Shown piece after piece: positions 35,639 to 44,814 of a DNA stretch of 52,610 nucleotides. The position numbers were made by a program, and so were the translations under genes. Where the stretch lies: NCBI RefSeq assembly GCF_000378165.1, contig NZ_KB899345.1, forward strand, positions 1 to 52,610. The letters are read 5' to 3'. The notes below the pieces were generated by a model, which searched no databases, was not told the DNA's origin, and worked only from the letters and a program-made list of their open reading frames with translations. How positions within the stretch are numbered: position 1 is the first letter of the stretch; each line of letters starts with the position of its first letter. Source of the DNA: Saccharibacter floricola DSM 15669. GTDB taxonomy: Bacteria; Pseudomonadota; Alphaproteobacteria; Acetobacterales; Acetobacteraceae.

Positions 35639-36934
35639 TTATGAAGAACGCCGCATGCCACCACGGCGGGGCGCTCCACCACCGCTATTGTGACGACGAG
35701 CTCCACCACCACGCCCAGAAGACGGACGACGGGAAGAACGCCCACCACCGCGACCTCCACCTAAAACAGGCGGACGCTGCGTTGAGTTCTGCGCATCATT
35801 AGAATGATACGGATGATCCGTTATAACCGAAATATCCTTGTCGATACGTTTCTCAATATCACGCAGCCAAGCACGTTGCTCCGCATCACACAGCGAAATT
35901 GCCCAGCCTTCACGACCAGCACGCGCCGTACGACCAATACGGTGGACGTAAGCCTCCGGCACATTCGGAAGATCGTAATTGAAAACATGTGACACGTCGT
36001 CAACATCGATACCACGAGCTGCAATATCCGTAGCAACAAGCACGCGAATACTCCCATCACGGAAGCCACTCATCGCACGCTCTCGCGCCCCTTGTGACTT
36101 ATTGCCATGAATCGCCGCTGCTGTAATGCCATGACGGTTGAGATATTCCGCCACTTTATTGGCTTCATGCTTCATCAACGTAAAGACAACGGCCCGCACA
36201 ACACGCTCATTATCTACGAGCATCAACAGAGCGTCTTTCTTCTTCGCTGCATCCACGAACAACACGGCCTGACGGATACGATCAACCGTACTGGATTCTG
36301 GCGTCACTTGCTCAATGGCAGGATCATTTAACAACGAATGGGCCAGGTCACGGATTGAAGAAGGCATCGTTGCTGAAAATAAAAGCGTCTGACGTTCACT
36401 CGGCAATTTCGCGACAATACGACGGATATCATGCACAAAGCCCATATCCAGCATACGGTCGGCTTCATCCAACACAACAATTTCTGGTGTTGAAAGATCA
36501 ATATGCCCCTGCCCAACAAGGTCTAAAAGACGCCCAGGCGCTGCAACCAGCACATCGACACCGCGCTTCATAGCGTCAACTTGGCGCCCCTGCCCAACAC
36601 CACCGAACACAACGGCATATGAAAACTTCATATGGCGTGCATAAGCGGCAAAATTTGCACCAATTTGCGCGGCAAGTTCACGCGTTGGTGCCAAAATTAA
36701 CGCCCGCATACCACGTGCAGGAGTGCGGCGAGGGTTCTCAAGAATATGCTGCAAAATCGGCAAGGCAAATGCCGCTGTTTTACCAGTTCCGGTCTGTGCC
36801 AGCCCTAATAAATCGCGCCCTTGCAACAGGTGCGGAATAGCGCCAGCCTGAATAGGCGTTGGGCTTTCATACCCCTCATCATTCAAGGCCTTTAAGATCG
36901 GTTCCGCCAGACCGAGAGCCGTAAAACTGCTCAT
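35639..36934 (-). CDS. DEAD-box ATP-dependent RNA helicase (RhlE-like)
   Basis: A 431-residue RNA helicase. Seen are the Q motif SPTPIQAGAIPHLL, motif I AQTGTGKTAAF, PTRELAAQI, DEAD in IVVLDEADRMLDMGF, SAT, and the final HRIGRTARAGREG. The C-terminus is a Gly/Arg/Ser-rich tail (GGGRGGGRSSRRPSS and RGGGARRHNSGG) likely to bind RNA. Such enzymes help ribosome assembly and RNA turnover, often in cold. Well-formed terminator follows. Confidence 0.93.
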   Translation of the reverse strand: MSSFTALGLAEPILKALNDEGYESPTPIQAGAIPHLLQGRDLLGLAQTGTGKTAAFALPILQHILENPRRTPARGMRALILAPTRELAAQIGANFAAYARHMKFSYAVVFGGVGQGRQVDAMKRGVDVLVAAPGRLLDLVGQGHIDLSTPEIVVLDEADRMLDMGFVHDIRRIVAKLPSERQTLLFSATMPSSIRDLAHSLLNDPAIEQVTPESSTVDRIRQAVLFVDAAKKKDALLMLVDNERVVRAVVFTLMKHEANKVAEYLNRHGITAAAIHGNKSQGARERAMSGFRDGSIRVLVATDIAARGIDVDDVSHVFNYDLPNVPEAYVHRIGRTARAGREGWAISLCDAEQRAWLRDIEKRIDKDISVITDHPYHSNDAQNSTQRPPVLGGGRGGGRSSRRPSSGRGGGARRHNSGGGAPRRGGMRRSS

Positions 36935-37118
36935 GATTTCTCCTAAGAAACGGCGTTCACCAAGTACTGCCCAATGACATTATGGAAATGGGAGCTTGTT
37001 AGTCCTATATAGTAGGCTGGCCGTATGGTGAGAGCAAGGGTTTATTTTCTCCCTAGCTCTCTAAAATTTGCGTAAATCCCTCCAGATATCTCACAGGATA
37101 TCCGGAAGCACTCACACT

Positions 37119-37727
37119 CTAAAAACGATCAAAACGCACAATCTCTTCTAAAGGAAGCATACCAGAGCGCGGTTTAGGCTCACTCGCTGCCTTACCAATC
37201 GCCACAAACATGATCAGCTCGTGATCTTCTGGCAGATTAATAATCTTCTTGACTTGCTCAAAGTCAAAACCATCCATCGCACAGCTATCAAGCCCGTAAG
37301 CTTGTGCGGTCATCATGAGCGCATATGCCGCCATACTTGCAGAACGGAATCCTTCATCACGCTGAACCTGCTCCCTACCTTCATAATAGTTCGGAATCAT
37401 CTGATCAGCATAAAGTGCTTGTATCTCTTCAGGGGCATTCGCCCAGTAACGTCTGGGCTCTTTCTCCCATGCCTTAAGATCAGCGCACATCACAATTAAT
37501 GCCGAACAGCTATTAATCTGAGGTTGGTTCCAAGCGACCTTTGTCAGCTTTTCCCGCTGCTCAGCATCACGCACCACAAGAAAACGGTAATTTTGGATAT
37601 TAAACGCCGTTGGTGCATAGCGTGTTGTATCCAAAATCGCCGTTAAATCCTCCTGACTCAACGCATAATTAGGATCAAAATTTTTAAACGAACGGCGGTT
37701 TTTAATGGCCGCAAGAATATCCGTCAT
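37119..37727 (-). CDS. Nitroreductase-family FMN oxidoreductase
   Basis: A 202-residue flavoprotein of the nitroreductase fold. FMN-binding Arg/Ser cluster KNRRSFKNFDP, RYAPTAFNIQNYRFLVVRD, and the C-terminal IGKAASEPKPRSGMLPLEEI fit the NfnB/YodC-like group that reduces nitroaromatics, quinones or flavins with NAD(P)H. Stands alone between a helicase and metW. Substrate not deducible. Confidence 0.88.
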   Translation of the reverse strand: MTDILAAIKNRRSFKNFDPNYALSQEDLTAILDTTRYAPTAFNIQNYRFLVVRDAEQREKLTKVAWNQPQINSCSALIVMCADLKAWEKEPRRYWANAPEEIQALYADQMIPNYYEGREQVQRDEGFRSASMAAYALMMTAQAYGLDSCAMDGFDFEQVKKIINLPEDHELIMFVAIGKAASEPKPRSGMLPLEEIVRFDRF

Positions 37728-37853
37728 AATCTACGCTCCAGGTAACGTATTCATAAAAGAAAGCATGCTCTATCAGAGCGCTTTTCGATAGAGATGGGGA
37801 CGTTACCTACGTATGTCATCCCTTTTTAAAAAAAAGAACTAAGGCACTCCTTT

Positions 37854-38462
37854 TTATATTTTTCGTCGCAGCAGGAAGAGCGCTTGCTCCCCACATAAAT
37901 TGGCTAAACGCGGGGAATAATACCACGGAGCCCGCCGCCCTCGCTCATTAACGGTTGTCCAATGCTCAACGACATAGCCATCTTCTTCACATAAAGCGAA
38001 AAAATCTTTGATCGTACAGGGATGGATGTTGGGCGTCTCATGCCATGGCGTCGCCCAGACAGACGTCATCGGCATCCGCCCTGTGTAAAGAAGTTGCAGG
38101 CGCAAACGCCAATGACCAAAATTGGGAAAAGAGACAATCGCATGTTCACCAATCCGAAGCATCTGCCTCAACACTTCACGTGGACGCTCGACAGCCTGCA
38201 ACGTGCGTTGCAACACAACGTAATCAAAACTATCATTGGGATAATGAATGAGATCGTGATCTGCATCCCCCTGTATAACAGGCAAGCCATGAGCGACAGA
38301 ATGCGTCACAGCCTCCATACTAAGCTCAATTCCCTGTGCATCACAGGCTCGTGTACGGAAAAGATGGCCAATAAGACTGCCATCCCCACTGCCAACATCC
38401 AACACACGACTGCAAGGTGCGATCATGTCCGCGATAACCTGTTGATCAACGCGCATGTGCAA
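37854..38462 (-). CDS. metW: Methionine biosynthesis protein MetW
   Basis: A 202-residue SAM-methyltransferase-fold protein that partners with MetX. Motif I is [37 protein letters not shown] and [19 protein letters not shown] are conserved MetW features. It overlaps the end of metX by 17 bp and so is translated with it. MetW is needed for full MetX activity in several alphaproteobacteria. Confidence 0.93.
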   Translation of the reverse strand: MHMRVDQQVIADMIAPCSRVLDVGSGDGSLIGHLFRTRACDAQGIELSMEAVTHSVAHGLPVIQGDADHDLIHYPNDSFDYVVLQRTLQAVERPREVLRQMLRIGEHAIVSFPNFGHWRLRLQLLYTGRMPMTSVWATPWHETPNIHPCTIKDFFALCEEDGYVVEHWTTVNERGRRAPWYYSPRLANLCGEQALFLLRRKI

Positions 38463-39606
38463 TCCCCCCTTGCGTTAGCCCCGCGTGCTCAGCGGCCCCG
38501 TTCAGAAAACCACGCATCGTGCGGTCAAAGTCTGGTTCCTCAAGAAGGAACGCATCATGTCCACGGTCACTTTCGATCTCCACAAAAGACACATTGACTC
38601 CAGAACGGTTGAGAGCCCTTACAAGATGGCGTGATTGAGACGTTGGAAAAAGCCAATCAGAACTGAAAGAGATCACACAAAAACGTGTCGGCGACCCCTT
38701 AAACGGAATAGTAAGATCACCGTCATACTCTGCCGCAAGGTCAAAATAATCCATCGCACGCGTTATGCTGAGATAAGCGTTTGCATCAAAGCGTTTTACA
38801 AAAGTCGAGCCTTGATGGCGCAAATAACTTTCCACTTCGAACATATCGCCAAAGAAAACCGACGGCATATTACCTATCGCTGAAGGTTGGGACGCATTAC
38901 GCACACGCCGCCCGAATTTCCGCGTTAAAGCTTCTTCAGACAAATACGTAATATGCGCCATCATCCGCGCAACTCCGAGCCCACGGGCTGGAATCGTATC
39001 AAATTGACGGTAATTCCCATCATGCCAGTCAGGATCAGCAAAAATAGCCTGACGACTCACTTCATTAAACGCAATATTTTGTGCTGACTGGAAGGCCGAT
39101 GTCGCAATAGGTATCGCGGCAAACACACGATCTGGATAATCTGATGCCCAGGTCAACACTTGCATGCCACCCATTGACGCCCCAATCACTGAAAAAAGCC
39201 GACCGATCCCTAAATGATCCATCAACTTTACCTGAGCCGCCACGATGTCATGCATCGTAATAATCGGGAAATCCCTTCCCCATAGCTCATCGCTATCGGG
39301 TTTATGTGAAAGTGGGCCCGTGGAACCCATACACCCACCCAGTACATTTGGGCAGATCACAAAGAAACGATCCGTATCAATCGGCAAGCCCGGCCCAACC
39401 ATACGCGCCCACCAGCCCGGCTTTCCGGTAAAGGGGTGTGTATCTGCTACATATTGATCCCCGGTCAAAGCATGACAAATCAAAATGGCATTATCACGCG
39501 CCGGAGAAAGTGTGCCATAGGTCTGATAAGCAATATCAAGCGGTGCTACACGCTCTCCGCATTGAAGGTCTAACCCCTCTTGAAGGGAAATTTTTTGATA
39601 AACCAA
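38446..39606 (-). CDS. metX: Homoserine O-acetyltransferase
   Basis: A 386-residue alpha/beta-hydrolase enzyme that acetylates homoserine with acetyl-CoA, the first step to methionine. Nucleophile Ser is in [17 protein letters not shown], the catalytic His in [16 protein letters not shown], and the oxyanion and CoA site in [12 protein letters not shown]. It starts with TTG at 39606, well placed after GAGGAG. Coupled to metW. The leader was examined for a SAM riboswitch; none is convincing. Confidence 0.95.
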   Translation of the reverse strand: MVYQKISLQEGLDLQCGERVAPLDIAYQTYGTLSPARDNAILICHALTGDQYVADTHPFTGKPGWWARMVGPGLPIDTDRFFVICPNVLGGCMGSTGPLSHKPDSDELWGRDFPIITMHDIVAAQVKLMDHLGIGRLFSVIGASMGGMQVLTWASDYPDRVFAAIPIATSAFQSAQNIAFNEVSRQAIFADPDWHDGNYRQFDTIPARGLGVARMMAHITYLSEEALTRKFGRRVRNASQPSAIGNMPSVFFGDMFEVESYLRHQGSTFVKRFDANAYLSITRAMDYFDLAAEYDGDLTIPFKGSPTRFCVISFSSDWLFPTSQSRHLVRALNRSGVNVSFVEIESDRGHDAFLLEEPDFDRTMRGFLNGAAEHAGLTQGGIAHAR

Positions 39607-39683
39607 TGCGTCTCCTCGTTCTCACGGCATGCGATGGACTAGGACAGGCATCCTAAGACGGAGAGCGAGGAGCGCAAGAGAAA

Positions 39684-40130
39684 TCATTCTGCAGCCTGCA
39701 TCATTGGCGGATAATTATCTTGTGTCATCCCCATATGCGAGACACCCCGCACCGAAGACGCCTTACGAACAGGTTGAGGTAACCAATACCCATAAGCTGC
39801 CAGTGTCATACTTAACTGCATCAATGCTTTCCTGAGCTCTGAAACGATACCCTCTTCATGGGAAAGAATCTGCATCTCTGCCATCACCTGTAACAAATGC
39901 TGCTCAGTTGACGAAACATCCAAAGAGCACGTTGTATGAACCGTATGGAGAAAGAATGCGTGAAAACGCTGATGAAGTGAATAAGCTTCTTTCCCCAGCA
40001 ATCCCGTAAGAGACATTCCCCCTCTTTGGTGATGAGGCCCTAGGAGCTTTCTAAGCGACCATAAAGCAATTTTCTCTTCATGCTTTAACATATCAAGAGG
40101 ACGACCACGCCCTGAAAAACCCACCATCAT
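39684..40130 (-). CDS. Hypothetical protein behind a Fur-like site
   Basis: A 148-residue soluble, helical protein with His- and Cys-rich patches (KLLGPHHQRGGMSL and FFLHTVHTTCSLDV) that could bind metal, which is inference. No domain recognised. The C-terminus is Met/Gln-rich. It lies 77 bp downstream of metX in the direction of neighbouring genes and is transcribed from its own leader. A Fur-box-like palindrome sits 43 bp before its start, hinting at iron-responsive control. Confidence 0.6.
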   Translation of the reverse strand: MMVGFSGRGRPLDMLKHEEKIALWSLRKLLGPHHQRGGMSLTGLLGKEAYSLHQRFHAFFLHTVHTTCSLDVSSTEQHLLQVMAEMQILSHEEGIVSELRKALMQLSMTLAAYGYWLPQPVRKASSVRGVSHMGMTQDNYPPMMQAAE

Positions 40131-40172
40131 AGCTGCTTTCCCTACTGTGCATTGCGACTAAGGAAAGACTAG

Positions 40173-40189
40173 ATGAGAATTCTTCTCAT
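40173..40189. promoter_or_regulatory. Fur-box-like palindrome
   Basis: ATGAGAA-TTC-TTCTCAT is a perfect 7-3-7 inverted repeat. It is a close match to half sites of Fur boxes (TGAGAAT.ATTCTCA type). Position 43 bp before the start at 40130 suits repression of the minus-strand gene. Confidence 0.5.
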
Positions 40190-40493
40190 TTTCAAATAGA
40201 AGATACCCCATCTAACAGCAGTAGATATAAGCTGCTCTAAAAAGGGGCAGGAAACTGCGCCTTAAAATAGGAGATAGCCTGCCTTCCTTACAAAAAATCT
40301 AGATATAGTGCTACCAACCTCAGAAAAACCACTAGGTGCTGATTCTTGTAGGTCATCTAAGTAAGAGCTCTGTAGGGAAGACAAGCAGGAAAACGAAAGA
40401 GTCTCTCATGCACATCTTCTCCCACCCGCATGTTCAAACCAGTCCAGAATCGCTTCTCTTTTGAAGAAGTGACTCTCAATGATCATACCTCAG
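40190..40493. other. Gap between the hypothetical gene and the IS element
   Basis: About 300 bp, mixed composition, no gene recognised. No copy of the tRNA-fMet 3' end was found here, which is where the far end of an island integrated at that tRNA could lie. Confidence 0.4.
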
Positions 40494-41325
40494 GACGTGT
40501 TAAGTCTTGATACGATCGCTGTAGCAGCGATGAGCAAGAAAGGACGATACGGTTTTTCCATATTGTATCGCGACAGCTCGTCATTCCTTGAGCTTTGCCC
40601 ATAGCTTTTCAATCAGATGGCGATGCCTGTAAGCCCATTTTGGACAACTGACGTCAGGATCGTTTCGCCGTGTTGGACTAACAGGACGGGTTCCATGGTT
40701 CCAGATAGCGTCACGGAACTTCTGGGAGGTATAGCCACGGTTGCAGACAACATAACCCGGTCGGTAAGGCAGATTATCAAGAAGAATATAGGCAGATGGC
40801 ACCTCATGTGCTTGCCCGGGCGTAAGTGCGAAAGACAACGATTTCCCATGTCCGTCAGCTACGCCGCAGAGCTTGGTACCAAATCCTCCATGTGAGCGGC
40901 CAAGAACTTCACGGTTTCTCTGGCTTCTTGTGTATCCCCTTTTTTGGCCGCCCCGGCGGCCTTATGATGAGCGCGAATGATCGTACCATCAAGGAAGACC
41001 ATGCCCAAGGCCGGATCTTTGCGACTGACCCTGTCGAAAAGACGTTGCCAAACACCAAGTTTCGACCACCGAATAAACAATTGCGCAGCAATCCACCAAA
41101 GGCCGAACTCAGAGGGTAAGGCACGCCATTTCGCACCGTTCTGATGCCGCCAGAAAATCGCAGAAATCGTCCGTCGAAGGTTCTTAGGCGGCGTCTTTCC
41201 CTTTGGGCGGACCTCCTCAATAAGAGGCTCCCAGAGGAACCAACTTTGATCAGAAAAAACGGACTCACTCATACTTATGAAAGACAGACAGGAAGCCTGC
41301 CCGTCTTTCAAGACCTGACAGAGCC
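40494..41325 (-). mobile_element. IS5-family (IS427-like) insertion sequence, decayed
   Basis: An element of about 830 bp. Imperfect inverted ends are GACGTGTTAAGTCTTGATAC (40494-40513) and, read inward on the minus strand from 41325, GGCTCTGTCAGGTCTTGAAA. The shared core is GTCTTGA with further matches. It lies directly after the 3' end of the HEPN/DUF499 gene. No clear target duplication could be read. It differs from the IS at the left window edge. Confidence 0.7.
40500..41272 (-). pseudogene. IS5-family transposase, two frames plus stop
   Basis: The N-terminal half opens MSESVFSDQSWFLWEPLIEE and reaches the first catalytic D in VFLDGTIIRAHHKAAGAAKK. At AAAAAAGGGG (about 40950-40960) a -1 shift, normal for IS427-group elements, leads into RGYTRSQRNREVLGRSHGGF and the second half. 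Two lesions look inactivating: the second catalytic D reads N in VVCNRGYTS, and Trp in LWAKLKE-W-RAVA is TGA at 40581-40583. The restored frame would run to TAA at 40500 in the IS end. Both changes fit G-to-A mutation. Confidence 0.75.
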
Positions 41326-41498
41326 TACTCCAAGAATTCCTAAAATAAGCATCTTATTCATATAGAGACACTACTTAATAAGTAATAATATTTAAGGAAT
41401 TCACACAAAACTCTTATCCTCTTGAATGAAATTATCTACTATTCTATATTTCAAATAAGGAAAAGGAAATTTTTATAGCTCACTTTGAGACAACATAT
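41326..41498. other. AT-rich gap between the IS and the HEPN/DUF499 gene
   Basis: 173 bp, low GC, contains short direct runs of A and T and AATTCC/GGAATT-like pieces. No gene. Probably the end of the operon transcript. Confidence 0.35.
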
Positions 41499-44400
41499 CT
41501 ATTCGATGTTTTTTGTACTAAAGTTCAATGTTTTTGCATTCTCAATTAAAGTCCTTATTTTATCATCTTCTAAACCTTCCGGTATATTGGCACAAATGTC
41601 CAACTCTAACTTTATATCCGCACCTGGTATCTGTTTTAGCTGTTCAATAATCCCCTCAACGACCTTCCCAAAAACCTTACTTGGACGCTCAGCAGGCAAT
41701 GATACCGTTCCAATAAAACGTGTTGGCACAACCGGGGCGGGAGATACATCGGACGATTGCGCAGGCGCAAAAACTGAGGTCCCTCTTCCACTATCTCTAG
41801 CTGGAAGAGATGCAACTGATGCGGCAAGCATATCATCCTGCTGTTCCTGTGCAATATCAGAGCGCACAAGAAGGCTTTTTTTATCAATTACGATCGGAGC
41901 ATCCATGTGACCAGAAACAAACAATCCATTATAATGTCTTGCATGGTCATCATAATAAGCAGCGTAAGCGAAAGGCCCTGCGGTTAGACCTGAAACAGCC
42001 TTTTTGATGACCTCCTGCAAAACAGCTAGAGACTGCATCCTCGGTAGATATAAATATCGATTAAAATTTTCCCATACATCCCGCGTATGCAGATATGTTT
42101 TTTCCTTCCAAATATATTCTTTTAACTCCCGATTGAAGCGCTCCGGCCCAATATCAGTAAATAGACCTTCTTCACCGACAAGATATTTCCGAACTTTATT
42201 CAACACATCATCTGCTACCGCCAACTTCTTGCATGTCCAGTCCGGATCCATTTCAGGCTTTTCCTGCCGAACAAATAACAAACAACACCAGCACTCTTTT
42301 AGGCGACTTTTAAGGCTTTCTTCGCTTTGTTTCAATTTAGTTATGGTAAACCTTATATCACTTTCCTTAAGGTTTAACCCGTTTTCTCCGCGATTATCGT
42401 ATATTGATTCCCAAGCCATTTTTTGGCGCATAGCCACCGTGACTGTCTCCAGCGCCCGTTTTTCAGGAGCCAAAAAGACCAGCGTATTACGATAAACACG
42501 CGGACTATTACCTCGTTGAACAAGAATATCTTTTACTTCTATTTCAGTCTCGTCGCGCTCATTCCACCGTCCTGTAGAAGGATATTCTGCTCCTAGAAAA
42601 ACAATCCGCGTACCATCACACTCATCTGGAACCTCTTTGGAGGAAGAAGGTGCAGCATGAATCCCGGCAAACAACCCGCGATCTAGGCTGCTTGTATATT
42701 TCCTTAGAGATTCATCAATATTTCTTAATACAGTGGCCTCCTCAAAGTGCTTAGCACGATCATCTGCTTCCCGATTAAGGCTAGCAGACATAGAATACCA
42801 GTAACGCCCACCTTCGCTATGAAGAAAGCGCGCCTCGCTAGCGAGGCGCCGTAGTGCATCACTAAAGATAGCTACTTTCTCTCCCGGCTGAACCACACCT
42901 AAATGAATAGAGCGAACATCTATTCCATTATTTTGAGACTGACTTAACGGTGCTGTCTCCATAAAAATGGTTCGCGCGACACGACGAGCTGCAGAATAGC
43001 GCCCCAGATTATCTAAGCTTTTATCTATTCGATACGGAATCGCCTGTGTCCCATCCACATCCCCGGCAATAATAGACTGCCATGTCTGGTCTAAATAGTG
43101 CAGCAACTCTGGCTCTACCCGAGTAGAGCCCACAGCTACACTGCCAGGCATAATCATGACCGACTTATCCGACTGCATCCATTGCTCATGCACGACCTGA
43201 GCCATGAAACGCAGCACCCCGCGCGTCCGTTGAAACTTCTCTAACGATCCCCAACTTTCATAAAGTTGATCGAATAGTTTGGGGTGAATGGGGTAAGCTA
43301 AAGATAACTTCCTGCGCTGCTCTTCTCCTTCCCAGCCAACGGGGAAATCCTCCGAATTCTCTCTATATAGCTTACTAAACTGCTTGACTGTATTGTCTAA
43401 GTATCGCTGATTATCTGCTGATATCTGTTTAAAAAGACGCCGACGAACAATCTCATAACTTTCCTCTTGATTGGCCGGTTGCCAAGATGTCTGCACACGG
43501 CTGAAAGTCTGCTTTAATCTATCTAGCGCCTCTGCCCCTCCGGTGCCACCAACTTCTATCTGAGACGCAGGGAGAGAAGCCACCAACACTGTACGGGGGC
43601 TAGTTTTAACGGCTTCTGTTAGCGACTGCGCAAAAGAAAGATTAGAATCAAAAGAGCCTGCGGGCAGCCCCATGACCTTATAAATCTGCCGCAAATAGGC
43701 GACCCATTCATCAATAAGGATCAGACAAGGTGCACAATGGCGGAACAAATCCCTTAGTTGGTTAGAACCAGGGGCGGTACCATTAATATCATTCTCCGCT
43801 ACCATGGCATACCCTTCTGCACCTCCAAGCTGCCAGGCCATATATCCCCATAAGGTATGTATCTCAGGCCCGTTTGCAACAGAAATACAACTACCAGGGC
43901 TATGAGCGGTCCCCACCAGGATGGCACGATTAATACCAACCGGTAGGGTAAGGTTTTCATCCCCTAAAAGCTGATCCACCCCCAATAAGTCCTGTGGTAG
44001 AATGCTGCCTGTCATATGGTATAGTGCCAGCATTGAGTGTGTCTTGCCGCCACCAAAATTGGTTTGCAGCTCTACCACCGGGTCACCACCTTTATCACTT
44101 AGCCTTTTTGCGGCCCCCAGCAAGAGCCTTTTCAAACCGGTAGTTAGGTAAGTCCTACTAAAAAACTCCTTCGCGTCTCTATATTCCGGTGCCGTATCAT
44201 GTGAAGAGACAGTTGCCAGGTCAGCTGCAAACTCAGATTGTTGGAAACTTCCCTTTGCAACATCATCATGTGGAGTAACTACCTCTCTCCATGGCAACAA
44301 CCCGGGCATCACATCTACTGCGATATCCGTTTTTTGTACTTTTCGACGCTCCTCGTTACGCTGCTCTTCACGCCACTTTGTCTGCAGAATCGTCTTACGC

Positions 44401-44798
44401 ATAGCTTTCAAACTAGCAGCTATCTCCCCCTCATTTATAGCATCCATAAGGCGATACATTGTATCAAGGGATCGTTCGGCATCATCATAAGTAAAGGGTT
44501 CATTATGAGCCACTTTATTTCTTATAACGACCAACTCATTCACCCAAGAGCGAGCCTCTCTCCCCAAAGCATCATCAAATGCCTCCCGCCAGTAACGGTT
44601 CATGGTATTCAATAGCGCTTGTTGATCCCAGTTTACCTGGCCAGAACTATTAGCCTGTATAGCTCTATTTTCTTCAAAAACTCTCACCTGCCAATGGCCC
44701 TTCAGGCCATGATTTAACCGCCGCTCTACAAAAGGAATCAGAGCTTCTGGCAGTCGTTCCATCCCTTCAAACACACATGTGCGTGCGCTTTTTGCCAT
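41499..44798 (-). CDS. HEPN (Swt1-type) plus DUF499 P-loop ATPase
   Basis: A 1,099-residue protein. The first 130 residues are a Swt1-type HEPN domain with the R-x4-H motif R93-NKVA-H98 (VIRNKVAHNE), the active site of HEPN RNases. The DUF499 ATPase follows with Walker A NFGGGKTH (247-254) and Walker B CLILIDEW near 358-365. The long C-terminal half has no motif I recognise. DUF499 (COG1483) proteins are usually linked to DUF1156 methylases in defence regions, as here (16 bp gap). The HEPN part could be a toxin used when infection is sensed; that is inference. Last gene of the operon. Confidence 0.82.
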   Translation of the reverse strand: MAKSARTCVFEGMERLPEALIPFVERRLNHGLKGHWQVRVFEENRAIQANSSGQVNWDQQALLNTMNRYWREAFDDALGREARSWVNELVVIRNKVAHNEPFTYDDAERSLDTMYRLMDAINEGEIAASLKAMRKTILQTKWREEQRNEERRKVQKTDIAVDVMPGLLPWREVVTPHDDVAKGSFQQSEFAADLATVSSHDTAPEYRDAKEFFSRTYLTTGLKRLLLGAAKRLSDKGGDPVVELQTNFGGGKTHSMLALYHMTGSILPQDLLGVDQLLGDENLTLPVGINRAILVGTAHSPGSCISVANGPEIHTLWGYMAWQLGGAEGYAMVAENDINGTAPGSNQLRDLFRHCAPCLILIDEWVAYLRQIYKVMGLPAGSFDSNLSFAQSLTEAVKTSPRTVLVASLPASQIEVGGTGGAEALDRLKQTFSRVQTSWQPANQEESYEIVRRRLFKQISADNQRYLDNTVKQFSKLYRENSEDFPVGWEGEEQRRKLSLAYPIHPKLFDQLYESWGSLEKFQRTRGVLRFMAQVVHEQWMQSDKSVMIMPGSVAVGSTRVEPELLHYLDQTWQSIIAGDVDGTQAIPYRIDKSLDNLGRYSAARRVARTIFMETAPLSQSQNNGIDVRSIHLGVVQPGEKVAIFSDALRRLASEARFLHSEGGRYWYSMSASLNREADDRAKHFEEATVLRNIDESLRKYTSSLDRGLFAGIHAAPSSSKEVPDECDGTRIVFLGAEYPSTGRWNERDETEIEVKDILVQRGNSPRVYRNTLVFLAPEKRALETVTVAMRQKMAWESIYDNRGENGLNLKESDIRFTITKLKQSEESLKSRLKECWCCLLFVRQEKPEMDPDWTCKKLAVADDVLNKVRKYLVGEEGLFTDIGPERFNRELKEYIWKEKTYLHTRDVWENFNRYLYLPRMQSLAVLQEVIKKAVSGLTAGPFAYAAYYDDHARHYNGLFVSGHMDAPIVIDKKSLLVRSDIAQEQQDDMLAASVASLPARDSGRGTSVFAPAQSSDVSPAPVVPTRFIGTVSLPAERPSKVFGKVVEGIIEQLKQIPGADIKLELDICANIPEGLEDDKIRTLIENAKTLNFSTKNIE

Positions 44799-44814
44799 TA
44801 TCCTATTCCTTTTC

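Noticed and set aside
39607-39683. SAM-II or similar riboswitch ahead of metX
   Set aside because: The leader is only about 77 bp between genes, and the conserved SAM-II strands and pseudoknot could not be found.
40909-41268. Third-frame open stretch within the IS
   Set aside because: Wrong frame for the transposase; the -1 frame gives the family sequence LGRSHGGFGTK, this one does not.
40190-41498. Second copy of the tRNA-fMet 3' end as the far attachment site
   Set aside because: I searched by eye for GGGGGTAGGATTTGAACC-like sequence on both strands and found none; it may lie outside the window or be deleted.
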